Assembly: GCF_947500075.1 (NCBI RefSeq)
Contig: NZ_CANMQS010000002.1
Coordinates: 903,291-967,290 of the forward strand
Direction of reading: 5' to 3'
Length of the DNA stretch: 64,000 nt
Source of the DNA: an uncultured Sulfitobacter sp.
GTDB lineage: Bacteria; Pseudomonadota; Alphaproteobacteria; Rhodobacterales; Rhodobacteraceae
The first letter of the stretch is position 1. Each line of letters begins with the position of its first letter. The notes below the pieces were generated by a model, which worked only from the letters and a program-made list of their open reading frames with translations, did no database searches and was not told where the DNA came from. Position numbers and translations under genes: made by a program. Of the stretch, positions 36,661 to 45,689 are shown piece by piece.

Positions 36661-37316
36661 CCGCCCTGCCCGATCCCTCCCCGGCCCGCGTCCTGATCGT
36701 TGACGATCACCCGATGGTGGCCGAAGGCATCCAGTCCATCCTCGAAAGCTATGACGACATCTGCGTGATTGGCACCCTCAGCAATGGCCGCGCGGTGATT
36801 GACCAACTGGAGACGCTGGCCCCCGACGTAATTCTTATGGACCTCAACATGCCGGAGATGGGCGGCCTCAGCACCACCGAGATTGTGCTGGAACACCGCC
36901 CCGACACCCGCGTGCTGATCCTGTCGATGCACGACAACGCAGAATACATCTCCTCCGCGCTCAGCCACGGGGCGATGGGGTATCTGCTCAAAGACGTGCC
37001 CACCGATGAGATCAAGAAAGCCATCGACGTCGTGATGAGCGGGCAGCGCTATCTCTGCACAGGCGCGCAAGGCTCCATCGCGCCAAAGGACACCCCCGCC
37101 CGCGAGGCCCTGACCGAACGCGAGCAGACCATCCTGCTGCAACTGGCACAGGGGCAGTCGAACAAGGAAGTGGCGAATGTCCTCGATATCTCTGTCCGCA
37201 CGGTCGAAACCCACCGCAAGAACATCAAACGCAAGCTGGGCATCTCCAGCACGGCAGGGCTGACGCGCTATGCGATGGAACATGGTGTGTTACAGGGCAC
37301 CGGTGGCGATTTCTGA
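36657..37316 (+). CDS. NarL/FixJ-family response regulator
   Basis: 219 residues. A receiver domain with VLIVDDHPMVAEG and the phosphate acceptor Asp62 (ILMDLNMPEMGG), the switch Ser at LILSMHD and Lys in YLLKDV. A LuxR helix-turn-helix (LTEREQTILLQLAQGQSNKEVANVLDISVRTVETH) follows. It overlaps the kinase gene by ATGA, so the two form a cognate pair. The likely target is the divergent TRAP operon. Confidence 0.93.
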   Translation: MTALPDPSPARVLIVDDHPMVAEGIQSILESYDDICVIGTLSNGRAVIDQLETLAPDVILMDLNMPEMGGLSTTEIVLEHRPDTRVLILSMHDNAEYISSALSHGAMGYLLKDVPTDEIKKAIDVVMSGQRYLCTGAQGSIAPKDTPAREALTEREQTILLQLAQGQSNKEVANVLDISVRTVETHRKNIKRKLGISSTAGLTRYAMEHGVLQGTGGDF

Positions 37317-37421
37317 TCTGACACCGGCCTGAATTCACGAAAATGTCGAGCAACACAGGTCAGACGCAACAATATGTCGCAATTTTCCGCCCCGCGGACA
37401 CATTTTTCGCTGAATTGCCTG

Positions 37422-37450
37422 TTGACGCTCCCGCAAGCCGCTCATAATGT
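37422..37450 (+). promoter_or_regulatory. Sigma-70-type promoter of the ilv operon
   Basis: TTGACG and TAATGT are separated by exactly 17 bases. The expected RNA start near 37457 lies about 20 bases before the leader peptide. Confidence 0.7.
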
Positions 37451-37477
37451 CGCCGCACGCTGAAGGAGCAAGAATTC

Positions 37478-37525
37478 ATGACCACGCTAGTCGTCATTGT
37501 AGGAACCACGCGCATGGGCCGGTAA
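37478..37525 (+). CDS. ilv leader peptide (15 residues)
   Basis: The frame reads MTTLVVIVGTTRMGR and stop. It has a Shine-Dalgarno AAGGAGC and is packed with Thr, Leu, Val and Ile codons, including the less common CTA and GTA. That composition is the signature of a leader peptide for branched-chain amino-acid attenuation. A ribosome that stalls on Leu, Val or Ile codons would prevent the terminator downstream from forming, so ilvB-ilvN would be read when these amino acids are short. Confidence 0.85.
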   Translation: MTTLVVIVGTTRMGR

Positions 37526-37579
37526 CGGTTGACCACAATCAGACCCATGCGCCCCCGTTTCACAACCGGGGGCTTTTTT
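37511..37579 (+). terminator. Transcription attenuator in front of ilvB
   Basis: CGCATGGG (37511-37518) can pair with CCCATGCG (37544-37551). A terminator follows: GCCCCCG (37551-37557) with CGGGGGC (37567-37573), then six T. The two structures share base 37551 and the leader peptide ends inside the first arm, which fits a ribosome-controlled switch. Alternative pairings are possible. Confidence 0.82.
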
Positions 37580-37632
37580 ATGCGTAAACGTAACGAACGA
37601 CCACAACACCATCTGCCCGACGGAGACAGACC

Positions 37633-39384
37633 ATGACACGCCAAATGACCGGAGCCAAAATGATCGTCCAAGCCTTGATCGATCAAGGTGTCGACACCGT
37701 ATTCGGATATCCCGGCGGCGCTGTCCTACCCATCTACGATGAGGTCTTTCAGCAGAACTCCATCAAGCACATCCTTGTGCGCCATGAACAAGGTGCCGTG
37801 CACGCCGCCGAAGGCTACGCCCGCGCCACCGGCAAGCCCGGCGTTGTGCTGGTGACCTCCGGCCCCGGTGCGACCAATGCGGTGACGGGCCTCACGGACG
37901 CGCTGATGGACAGTATCCCGCTGGTGGTGCTGACGGGTCAGGTGCCAACCTTCATGATCGGCTCTGACGCCTTTCAGGAAGCCGACACCGTGGGCATCAC
38001 GCGCCCCTGTACGAAACACAACTGGCTGGTGAAAGAGACCGACAAACTCGCCGGTGTGATCCACGAGGCGTTCCACGTGGCGACCTCGGGCCGTCCCGGC
38101 CCTGTGCTGGTGGACATTCCCAAGGATGTGCAATTCGCCACCGGCACCTATGCCCCCAAGGCCCGCTCCACTTCCCGCTATCAGCCGCAGCTGAAAGGCG
38201 ATCTGGAAGCGATCACCGAACTTGTGGCGGCGATGGAAAAAGCCAAACGGCCGATTTTCTATACCGGCGGCGGGGTGATCAACTCCGGCCCCGGTGCCTC
38301 GCAATTGCTGCGTGAATTGGTGGAGGCGACAGGTTTCCCGATCACATCCACTCTGATGGGTCTGGGGTGCTATCCCGCGTCTGGTGACAAATGGGTCGGC
38401 ATGCTGGGCATGCACGGGCTCTATGAAGCCAACATGGCGATGCACGACTGCGATCTGATGATCAACATCGGCGCCCGCTTTGACGACCGGATCACTGGCG
38501 TGGTCGACCGCTTCAGCCCCAAGTCCATCAAGGCGCATATCGACATTGATCCGTCGTCGATCAACAAAGTGATCCGCGTCGACATCCCGATCATGGGCGA
38601 CGTGGGCCATGTGCTCGAAGACCTGCTGAAGGTCTGGAAGTCCCGTGGCCGCAAGACCAATGCCGAGGCTGTCGCGAAGTGGTGGAAACAGATCGACGAA
38701 TGGCGCAGCGTGGACTGCCTGAAGTTCACCCAGAAGGGCAAGGTCATCAAACCCCAATACGCGCTGGCGCGGCTTGAGGCCCTGACCAAGGATCACGACC
38801 GCTATATCTGCACCGAAGTGGGCCAGCACCAGATGTGGGCCGCGCAGTATCTCGGGTTCGAAGACCCCAACCGCTGGATGACCTCCGGCGGGTTGGGCAC
38901 CATGGGCTACGGCTTCCCCGCCTCGATCGGTGTGCAGATGGCGCACCCTGAGGCCTTGGTGATCAACGTGGCCGGCGAAGCCTCGTGGTTGATGAACATG
39001 CAGGAAATGGGCACGGCGATGCAGTACAATCTGCCCGTCAAGCAGTTCATCCTGAACAACGAACGCCTTGGCATGGTGCGCCAGTGGCAGGAGCTGTTGC
39101 ACGGGGAGCGGTATTCGTCGTCATGGTCTGAATCCCTGCCCGATTTCGTGAAACTGGCCGAAGCCTTTGGCGCGAAGGGCATCTTGTGTCAGGACCCCGA
39201 CGACCTGGACGACGCGATCATGGAGATGCTGAACCACGATGGTCCGGTGATCTTTGATTGTCTGGTGGAAAAGCACGAAAACTGCTTCCCGATGATCCCC
39301 TCGGGCAAGGCGCACAATGAGATGATCATGGGTGAGGTGGACACGTCCACGGCGATTGATGCTGAGGGGAAGGTGTTGGTCTAA
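37633..39384 (+). CDS. ilvB: Acetolactate synthase large subunit
   Basis: 583 residues, the usual size. The N-terminus has GYPGGAVLPIYD and the catalytic Glu in VRHEQGAVHAAEGYARATGKPG. The ThDP/metal motif is GEASWLMNMQEMGTAMQYNLPVKQFILNN; the usual GDG is GEA here. It joins two pyruvates, or pyruvate and 2-oxobutyrate, as the first common step to Val, Leu and Ile. It is followed by ilvN and preceded by a leader-peptide attenuator. Confidence 0.96.
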   Translation: MTRQMTGAKMIVQALIDQGVDTVFGYPGGAVLPIYDEVFQQNSIKHILVRHEQGAVHAAEGYARATGKPGVVLVTSGPGATNAVTGLTDALMDSIPLVVLTGQVPTFMIGSDAFQEADTVGITRPCTKHNWLVKETDKLAGVIHEAFHVATSGRPGPVLVDIPKDVQFATGTYAPKARSTSRYQPQLKGDLEAITELVAAMEKAKRPIFYTGGGVINSGPGASQLLRELVEATGFPITSTLMGLGCYPASGDKWVGMLGMHGLYEANMAMHDCDLMINIGARFDDRITGVVDRFSPKSIKAHIDIDPSSINKVIRVDIPIMGDVGHVLEDLLKVWKSRGRKTNAEAVAKWWKQIDEWRSVDCLKFTQKGKVIKPQYALARLEALTKDHDRYICTEVGQHQMWAAQYLGFEDPNRWMTSGGLGTMGYGFPASIGVQMAHPEALVINVAGEASWLMNMQEMGTAMQYNLPVKQFILNNERLGMVRQWQELLHGERYSSSWSESLPDFVKLAEAFGAKGILCQDPDDLDDAIMEMLNHDGPVIFDCLVEKHENCFPMIPSGKAHNEMIMGEVDTSTAIDAEGKVLV

Positions 39385-39386
39385 AT

Positions 39387-39430
39387 CGTTTTCTTTGAAA
39401 GAAAACGGACGGAAATTTTCAAAATTTCCG
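39387..39430. repeat. Two adjacent perfect 21-base palindromes between ilvB and ilvN
   Basis: Copy one is CGTTTTCTTT, G, AAAGAAAACG (39387-39407). Copy two is CGGAAATTTT, C, AAAATTTCCG (39410-39430). Both have 10-bp perfect arms around one base and stand two bases apart. They lie after the ilvB stop and before ilvN and may attenuate or stabilise the RNA, or bind a protein. Confidence 0.8.
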
Positions 39431-39455
39431 ATGCAGGAAATGAAGGATACGAAAC

Positions 39456-40016
39456 ATGTCAGCCCTAAAAATCAAAAAAGGCGCCACCAGCCACTCCGCC
39501 TATAACCTACGGCCCAACTTCTCGGACGTTGTTGAACGCCACACCCTTGCCGTGCTGGTCGAAAACGAACCGGGTGTGCTGGCCCGTGTCATTGGCCTGT
39601 TCTCCGGGCGCGGCTACAACATCGACAGCCTGACCGTCGCCGAAGTGGATCACACCGGGCATCTGAGCCGCATCACCATCGTCACTTCCGGCACGCCGCA
39701 GGTGATTGAGCAGATCAAGGCGCAGCTGGGTCGGATCGTGACGGTCGTCGAAGTGCATGACCTGACCGTTGAAGGCGCATCGGTCGAACGCGAGCTGGCC
39801 ATGTTCAAAGTCGCAGGCAAAGGCGATCACCGGGTCGAGGCTTTGCGGCTGGCGGATATCTTCCGCGCCAATGTGGTCGACAGCACGCTGGAAAGCTTCA
39901 TTTTCGAAATCACCGGCGCGCCGGAGAAAATCGACGCCTTCGCGGACCTGATGCGGCCCCTTGGCCTGACGGAGGTTGCGCGGACGGGTGTTGCGGCGCT
40001 GTCACGGGGCGACTGA
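39456..40016 (+). CDS. ilvN: Acetolactate synthase small subunit
   Basis: 186 residues. The first ACT domain has LAVLVENEPGVLARVIGLFSGRGYNIDSLTVAEVDHTGHLSRITIV; the second half carries the C-terminal regulatory domain. It binds valine and makes the large subunit sensitive to feedback. It follows ilvB by 71 bp with two palindromes in the gap. The symbol ilvH is equally used for this subunit. Confidence 0.95.
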   Translation: MSALKIKKGATSHSAYNLRPNFSDVVERHTLAVLVENEPGVLARVIGLFSGRGYNIDSLTVAEVDHTGHLSRITIVTSGTPQVIEQIKAQLGRIVTVVEVHDLTVEGASVERELAMFKVAGKGDHRVEALRLADIFRANVVDSTLESFIFEITGAPEKIDAFADLMRPLGLTEVARTGVAALSRGD

Positions 40017-40074
40017 CCCCGGCAGGCTGGAAAATTTGAAGACGCGCGATCAGGCTCCGGGGGGCCACGCCTGA

Positions 40075-40446
40075 TCAGGCTTTGACAGCATGCAGTTGCG
40101 GTTTTGCAGCTGTTGCCCTGCGCCCTTCAAATGGCACCACCTTCGCGGACCGGCCTGTGGCCTGCCCCGTGGTGCCGGTCGTTTGTGATGGCTGCGCCTG
40201 CGCCGTCTGACGCAACCGCGACGGCAGGCTCTGACACACCTGTTCCTGTAGCAGACGCGGTTCAATCGCGCAGCGCATCTTGCCGTCATAGCGGATGTCG
40301 AATTGCACCATGTCACCGGCCACAAACAGCGACCCGCCAACGAAAACATCGCCGGTCCGCTCAAAATAGGCCAGATCGCCCTGATCCTCACACCAGAAAA
40401 CGGCTGAGTTCCCGTCAGGATCGCTCCAAAGCACAACACCAATCAT
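40075..40446 (-). CDS. 123-residue hypothetical protein
   Basis: The N-terminal half is beta-rich and well ordered (MIGVVLWSDPDGNSAVFWCEDQGDLAYFERTGDVF...GDMVQFDIRYDGKMRCAIEPRLL). The C-terminal half is low in complexity and rich in Gln, Thr and Ala. The regular start of the fold and the separate position argue for a real gene. I recognise no family, but the pattern could be a small nucleic-acid-binding barrel. Confidence 0.65.
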   Translation of the reverse strand: MIGVVLWSDPDGNSAVFWCEDQGDLAYFERTGDVFVGGSLFVAGDMVQFDIRYDGKMRCAIEPRLLQEQVCQSLPSRLRQTAQAQPSQTTGTTGQATGRSAKVVPFEGRRATAAKPQLHAVKA

Positions 40447-40676
40447 TCTACGTCACCTGCAACTTTTTCTTCGTATTAGTGGACGTTATCAACAACGCGG
40501 TGTGGAAGGATATGGGTTTTATGATCCAGATCCCGCGTATTTTGTGTCGTTGACAAGGGCACTTGTTGCGCTTTAGCGTCAGCTTCGTAGCACTCAAGCG
40601 TCATGCTAAAACCTTAGCACGGAAAGTGATCGCGTGGTTCTACTTAAGCAAGAGTGGTAAAGAGAATCCTAACACA

Positions 40677-41477
40677 TTGATCACGCAAAAGCAGTCTTCT
40701 CCGGCCGAACTGCGCGCCATGTTTGGCGCGAACCTGCGGCGGCTGGCTGCGGGGTACACGTCGATCTCTGACCTGTCCAGACAGCTCAACATCAACCGCA
40801 CCCAGTTCAACCGTTACCTCAGCGGAGAGAGTTTTCCCCGCCCTGATGTGCTGGCCCGCATCTGCGCCTTCTTCGATGTTGACGGTCGCGTGTTGCTTGA
40901 ACCGGTTGACAAGATCGCCAACACCGACGATCCGATCAGCAATCCGTTCTTGCGGGAGTATGTTGGCGCAGGCGCGCAGGACGTGCCCGAAGACATCTTT
41001 CCCACCGGATTTTACCGCTTCTCCCGCCGCAGCTTTGTCAAGCAGACCGTCTTCATGACCGCGCTGGTGCATGTCAGCCGACAGGGCAAGACCACCTGCA
41101 TGCGCGGTTTTGAAACCCGCGAGGCGATGCAATTGCAGGCGCTGCCAATCTCTCCCAAATCGCGGGAGTATCGCGGCCTTGTCATGCAGCAGGAAGACGG
41201 CATCGGCCTGTTCGTATCGCGCCACAATGCGATGACATGCTCGTTCAATTACCTCAGCCGGGTTGCATCCTTTGAGAACAACTATTGGGTTGGATATGTC
41301 ACCCGCACCGTTCCCGAGGTCACCGGCGAGGTGCGTGCAACCCGTCTGGTCTATGAATACCTCGGCAGGGAGATGGCCCCTGTCCTGCCTGCCGCCCGCG
41401 CAGCAGGCTATTGCAGCGCAGATGAGCTGCCGCCCTTCCATCGCAGATTGTTACGGGTTGAGGTTCCCTTCGCCTGA
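40677..41477 (+). CDS. XRE-family helix-turn-helix regulator
   Basis: About 266 residues from TTG 40677. An XRE helix-turn-helix lies near residues 15-75 (MFGANLRRLAAGYTSISDLSRQLNINRTQFNRYLSGESFPRP). The rest is a beta-rich domain with no recognised ligand site (GFYRFSRRSFVKQTVFMTALVHVSRQG...). The start is uncertain: the frame is open to 40563, and ATG 40719 lies inside the helix-turn-helix. TTG 40677 keeps the helix-turn-helix whole. It is a soluble regulator whose target may be the Rieske gene next to it. Confidence 0.75.
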   Translation: MITQKQSSPAELRAMFGANLRRLAAGYTSISDLSRQLNINRTQFNRYLSGESFPRPDVLARICAFFDVDGRVLLEPVDKIANTDDPISNPFLREYVGAGAQDVPEDIFPTGFYRFSRRSFVKQTVFMTALVHVSRQGKTTCMRGFETREAMQLQALPISPKSREYRGLVMQQEDGIGLFVSRHNAMTCSFNYLSRVASFENNYWVGYVTRTVPEVTGEVRATRLVYEYLGREMAPVLPAARAAGYCSADELPPFHRRLLRVEVPFA

Positions 41478-41593
41478 CCGGCCCGCATGCGCCTGAACAA
41501 CATGTCGCCCCTGAAAAAGTCGATGTCGCGGATGAAGGGCATAGGCCCATGCGAGGCCGCTAGGCTGGACCGCACAAGGAACAGGAGACAGCC

Positions 41594-42754
41594 ATGCAGG
41601 ATCACCCCACTGATCTGAGCGCCGTGCGCCAGCCCATTGCCAAGGCCAACGGTCTTCCCAACGCCCATTACATCGATCCCGCGACCTTTGCGGAGGAACG
41701 CGATGCGGTCCTGTTTGACAATTGGGCGGGTCTTGCCGTTGCCGCTGATGTCCCCGAAGTGGGCGATGCGGTGCCTCTGACATTCCTTGGCATGCCGCTT
41801 TTCATTGTGCGTGACCGCGAAGACAACGTTCGCGTCTTCCAGAACACCTGCCGTCACCGTGGCATGATCCTGATCGAAGAACCCCGGCGCATCGAAGGGG
41901 CCATTCGCTGCCCCTATCATAGCTGGTGCTATTCCACCGATGGCCGCCTTGTCAGCACGCCCCATGTGGGCGGCCCCGGCCAGAACACCCACGAAGGCAT
42001 CGACCGCGCCCTGCTGGGCCTCATCGAAATCCGCAGCCACATCTGGATGGATGTGATCTATATCAACGTCTCCGGCACCGCCCTGCCCTTTGAAGAAGTG
42101 CATGCCGACCTGCTGGCGCGCTGGGCTGAATTCGACAAACCCCTGCACCACGGCGGCGCGGAAAGCAGCTTCACGCTGGATGTGGCCTGCAACTGGAAGC
42201 TGGCGGTTGAGAACTACTGCGAAAGCTATCACCTGCCCTGGGTCCATCCCGGTCTCAACAGCTATTCCCGGCTCGAAGACCATTACCACATCGAAGCGCC
42301 GCTGAAGTATTCAGGCCAGGGCACGCTGGTCTACCGCCAGTTGAAAGACGAAGCGGGCACGACGTTCCCGGACTTTGCCGACCTGTCCGACAAATGGGAC
42401 ACGGCGGCTGAATACATCACCGTTTATCCCAACGTCCTTCTGGGGGTGCACCGCGATCACGCCTACTCCATCATTCTGGTACCGCAGAGCACCGAACAGA
42501 CGCTGGAACATGTGAACATCTATTACGCGTCCTCTGAGACAGACGAAGACCTGCGCGTTCGCAATGCGGTTCAGTGGAAGGAAGTCTTCACCGAAGACGT
42601 CTTTGTGGTGGAAGGCATGCAGCGCGGACGTCATGCGCCGATCTTTGATGGCGGGCGGTTCTCTCCGGCGATGGACGGGCCCACACATATGTTCCATGAC
42701 TGGGTCGCGGCCCAGCTGGAGCGCGCCCGCGCCACCCCAAGAGCAGCTGAGTGA
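41594..42754 (+). CDS. Rieske non-haem iron oxygenase, alpha subunit
   Basis: 386 residues. The Rieske cluster ligands are Cys86, His88, Cys106 and His109 (NTCRHRG, CPYHSWCY). The catalytic domain has NYCESYHLPWVHPG, with two His for the mononuclear iron. Family members hydroxylate aromatic rings or quaternary amines such as choline or glycine betaine. The nearest neighbours (a small gene and an amidase) do not identify the substrate. AGGAG precedes ATG 41594. Confidence 0.9.
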   Translation: MQDHPTDLSAVRQPIAKANGLPNAHYIDPATFAEERDAVLFDNWAGLAVAADVPEVGDAVPLTFLGMPLFIVRDREDNVRVFQNTCRHRGMILIEEPRRIEGAIRCPYHSWCYSTDGRLVSTPHVGGPGQNTHEGIDRALLGLIEIRSHIWMDVIYINVSGTALPFEEVHADLLARWAEFDKPLHHGGAESSFTLDVACNWKLAVENYCESYHLPWVHPGLNSYSRLEDHYHIEAPLKYSGQGTLVYRQLKDEAGTTFPDFADLSDKWDTAAEYITVYPNVLLGVHRDHAYSIILVPQSTEQTLEHVNIYYASSETDEDLRVRNAVQWKEVFTEDVFVVEGMQRGRHAPIFDGGRFSPAMDGPTHMFHDWVAAQLERARATPRAAE

Positions 42755-42993
42755 GCACACTTGACGCCGACCTGCTGCACGCCCACGCACAGGGCGATGC
42801 AGCCAGTCTGGTCACGCTCTACCAACAGGCCGCCGCACAGGCGAACAACACAGAGGCTGTGGCGTTCTACCTGACCCACGCCCATGTCTTCGCGATGGAG
42901 ATCAACCATCCCGACCGCGACGCCCTGCGCGCGCGGCTGATCGAGATGGGCCGCGAGGCCCCGCTGGGTCCACCCCGACCGCCGCTCAGATAG
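42751..42993 (+). CDS. 80-residue protein coupled to the Rieske gene
   Basis: It begins with GTG at a GTGA overlap with the Rieske stop. The product is helical (LHAHAQGDAASLVTLYQQAAAQANNTEAVAFYLTHAHVFAME), with TPR-like alanine spacing, and ends in a Pro/Arg tail. It has no known domain. Its last eight bases overlap the end of the convergent amidase gene. The tight coupling suggests it works with the oxygenase. Confidence 0.7.
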   Translation: MSTLDADLLHAHAQGDAASLVTLYQQAAAQANNTEAVAFYLTHAHVFAMEINHPDRDALRARLIEMGREAPLGPPRPPLR

Positions 42994-44395
42994 CGGGGGG
43001 ACGCTTGTTTGGCCAATCGGTCATTTTGTGCCAGTCCTGCGCCAGTTGCAGCAACCGCCCGGCCCCGCCGCGCGGTCCAATCAGTTGCAGCCCGGCGGGC
43101 AGACCGTTCTCCCCGAAACCGATGGGGATATTGATCACCGGCAGCCCCACCAGACTGGCCGGGATCACCACCTGCATCCAGCGGTGATAGGTGTCCATCG
43201 TCACGCCGGCAATCTCGGTCGGGTGATCCAGGGTCGCGTCAAACGGCCAGCACTGCGCAGAGGGCAGCACCAGCACATCAAAATCCTCAAACAACGCGCT
43301 GGTCTTGCGGAACCAGTCGGAACGCGACAGGCTGGCGTGGTGCAAATCCATCGCTGACATGGAAACGCCCCGTGACACCTCCCATTGCGCGGCCGGCTTG
43401 AGGTATGCGCGCTTTTCCGGATCGGCATAGATCGGATGCAAACCCGCCGCGACCGAGAACGAGCGCAGGGTGATCCAGCTCTCCCACATCTCATCCGCAT
43501 CAAACGGGGCGTCCAGCGCGCTGACCAGATGGCCTAGCCCTGCCATCTGGGTCATCGCCGCCTCACTCAGCGAAAGAATGCCATCCTCAAAAGGCAGCGC
43601 GCCGCCCCAGTCTCCCAGCCAGGCAATGCGCTGCTGCGGCAGGGGTTGCGCCAGCATCGGCACCGCTTGACCGGGCATCTTGCCAAGGGGCTGGCGTTCG
43701 TCAGGGCCGGTGATCGTATCCAGCAAAATCGCAAGATCAGCCGGGTTGCGCGCCATTGGGCCAGAGGTGGACAGTTGGTGCATGAACACATCCCCCCGCG
43801 GGTCCGAGGGCACAGACCCCCACGTCGGCCGCGCACCATAGACGTTGTTCCATCCCGCCGGGTTGCGCAGCGAACCCATCATGTCTGACCCGTCCGCCAC
43901 GCTGAGCATCCGCGTGGCCAGCGCCACTGCCGCCCCGCCAGAGGAGCCTCCGGCACTTCGGGAGGTGTCATAGGGGTTGCGGGTCAACCCGTGCACCGGG
44001 TTGAAAGTGTGGCTGCCCAATCCAAACTCCGGCGTATTGGTCTTGCCGATGATCAGCGCGCCTGCGTCCCGCAACCGTTTGACCACAGGTTCATCGTATT
44101 GCGCGATCTGATCGGCAAACAAGGGTGAGCCGCCCGAGTTGGGCAACCCCTTGGCATTCGCCAGATCCTTGATCGCAATCGGAATACCATGCAGCCAGCC
44201 TTTGCGCGGCGCATCCTGCACCGCCCGTGCCTCTGCCATCAGGTCATCCGGATCGCGCAGCGATACGATTGCATTCACAGTGCCATTGACCGCATCAATC
44301 CGGTCCAGCGTGGCCTGCATCAATTCAGCGACGCCCAGTGTCTTGCGTTCAATCGCAGAGGACTGCTCAAGGGCGCTCATGTTGAGAATATCCAT
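42986..44395 (-). CDS. Amidase-signature enzyme
   Basis: 469 residues of the amidase signature family. The catalytic Lys76 is in IPIAIKDLAN, the cis-Ser is Ser151 in SAGGSSGGAA, and the nucleophile is Ser175. The segment before it reads DGSDMMGSLRNPA, whereas most members have DTGGS, so the oxyanion hole is a little unusual. It hydrolyses a carboxamide of unknown identity. It is convergent with the Rieske operon. GatA is unlikely because gatC and gatB are absent. Confidence 0.9.
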   Translation of the reverse strand: MDILNMSALEQSSAIERKTLGVAELMQATLDRIDAVNGTVNAIVSLRDPDDLMAEARAVQDAPRKGWLHGIPIAIKDLANAKGLPNSGGSPLFADQIAQYDEPVVKRLRDAGALIIGKTNTPEFGLGSHTFNPVHGLTRNPYDTSRSAGGSSGGAAVALATRMLSVADGSDMMGSLRNPAGWNNVYGARPTWGSVPSDPRGDVFMHQLSTSGPMARNPADLAILLDTITGPDERQPLGKMPGQAVPMLAQPLPQQRIAWLGDWGGALPFEDGILSLSEAAMTQMAGLGHLVSALDAPFDADEMWESWITLRSFSVAAGLHPIYADPEKRAYLKPAAQWEVSRGVSMSAMDLHHASLSRSDWFRKTSALFEDFDVLVLPSAQCWPFDATLDHPTEIAGVTMDTYHRWMQVVIPASLVGLPVINIPIGFGENGLPAGLQLIGPRGGAGRLLQLAQDWHKMTDWPNKRPPAI

Positions 44396-44476
44396 TGCTG
44401 GACTAAATCAACCGCTTTCAAAAGTGGCAAGGGGTATTTCCGACCCGCTCACGCGGGCACCGGCCAGAGACCGGCG

Positions 44477-45601
44477 TTACTCGCCCTGTGCTTCGGCCCG
44501 GCTCTTTCCGCTGACAGCCAGCGCCAGTGTTGCGCCCATCAGCCCGTCAAGGTCTCCGTCCAACACGCCCTTGGTATCGGACGTTTCAAAGTTTGTGCGC
44601 AGGTCTTTGACCATCTGATAGGGCTGCAAGACATAGGACCGGATCTGGTTGCCCCAGCCCGCGTCGCCCTTGTTCTCGTGCATCTCGTTCACGGCGGCGT
44701 TCCGGCGGTCCAGCTCCATCTGATATAGACGGCTTTTGAGCGCCTTCATCGCGATGTCGCGGTTCTGGTGCTGGGATTTCTCTGAACTCGTCACCACAAT
44801 GCCCGTGGGCGCGTGGGTGATACGCACAGCGGAATCGGTCGTGTTTACGTGCTGCCCGCCTGCCCCGGAGGACCGATAGGTATCAATGCGGATGTCCGCC
44901 GGGTTCACTTCGATTTCGATATTGTCATCCACCACCGGATAGACCCCGACCGAGGTAAAGGAGGTGTGCCGCTTTGCCGCGCTGTCAAACGGGCTGATCC
45001 GCACCAGCCGGTGCACGCCGCTTTCCGACTTCAGCCAACCATAGGCGTTGGGCCCGCTGATCTTGTAGGTCGCGGATTTGATGCCCGCCTCTTCGCCCGC
45101 GCTCTCCGACTGCAACTCAACCTTGTAGCCTTTCTTTTCGGCCCAGCGGGTATACATCCGCGCCAGCATCGCCGCCCAGTCACAGCTTTCCGTGCCGCCG
45201 GCACCTGAGTTGATCTCAAGAAAGGTGTCATTGCCGTCCGCTTCGCCGTCCAGCAAGGCTTCAAGTTCCTTCTGCGCCGCTTTCTCCGCCAGCGCCTTCA
45301 ACGCCGCCTCAGCGTCGCCCACGACTTCGTCGTCTTCTTCCATCTCACCCAGCTCTATCAGCTCGATGTTGTCATTGAGGTCCTGCTTGATGCCTTCATA
45401 GGTCGCAATCGCATCCACCAGCATCTGCCGGTCGCGCATCAGCTTTTGCGCTGCATCAGGATCATCCCACAGGTTGGGGTCCTCCACCCGCGCGTTGAAC
45501 TCCTCCAACCGGTGCGAAGCCGTCTCCACGTCCAGCCGCTGGGCCAGCAACTCCAGCGACTTGCCGATCTGATCTGCGATGTTCTGTGCCTCTGCACGCA
45601 T
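44477..45601 (-). CDS. prfB: Peptide chain release factor 2
   Basis: 374 residues. The GGQ motif ([18 protein letters not shown]) triggers release, and [14 protein letters not shown] carries the SPF motif that reads UGA and UAA stops. Frame and length are continuous from ATG 45601, so there is no programmed frameshift as found in E. coli. Two short GC-rich hairpins follow the stop (near 44444-44474). It lies downstream of mrcA on the same strand with an 88-bp gap. Confidence 0.95.
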   Translation of the reverse strand: MRAEAQNIADQIGKSLELLAQRLDVETASHRLEEFNARVEDPNLWDDPDAAQKLMRDRQMLVDAIATYEGIKQDLNDNIELIELGEMEEDDEVVGDAEAALKALAEKAAQKELEALLDGEADGNDTFLEINSGAGGTESCDWAAMLARMYTRWAEKKGYKVELQSESAGEEAGIKSATYKISGPNAYGWLKSESGVHRLVRISPFDSAAKRHTSFTSVGVYPVVDDNIEIEVNPADIRIDTYRSSGAGGQHVNTTDSAVRITHAPTGIVVTSSEKSQHQNRDIAMKALKSRLYQMELDRRNAAVNEMHENKGDAGWGNQIRSYVLQPYQMVKDLRTNFETSDTKGVLDGDLDGLMGATLALAVSGKSRAEAQGE

Positions 45602-45689
45602 GGTATCTGCCTCGAAACTACTTTTGTCCGAGATAGACCAGCACCGCCGCGCGAACAACCCGTCGGGTGGGGTTCACCCCGCCTGCGCG

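Noticed and set aside
44444..44474. Rho-independent terminator after prfB
   Set aside because: Two short GC-rich hairpins are present, but the stems are only 4-5 bp and no T run follows, so I did not list it as a terminator.
45400..45601. Programmed frameshift of release factor 2
   Set aside because: The frame is continuous from ATG 45601 with normal length, so no internal TGA slippage site is needed.
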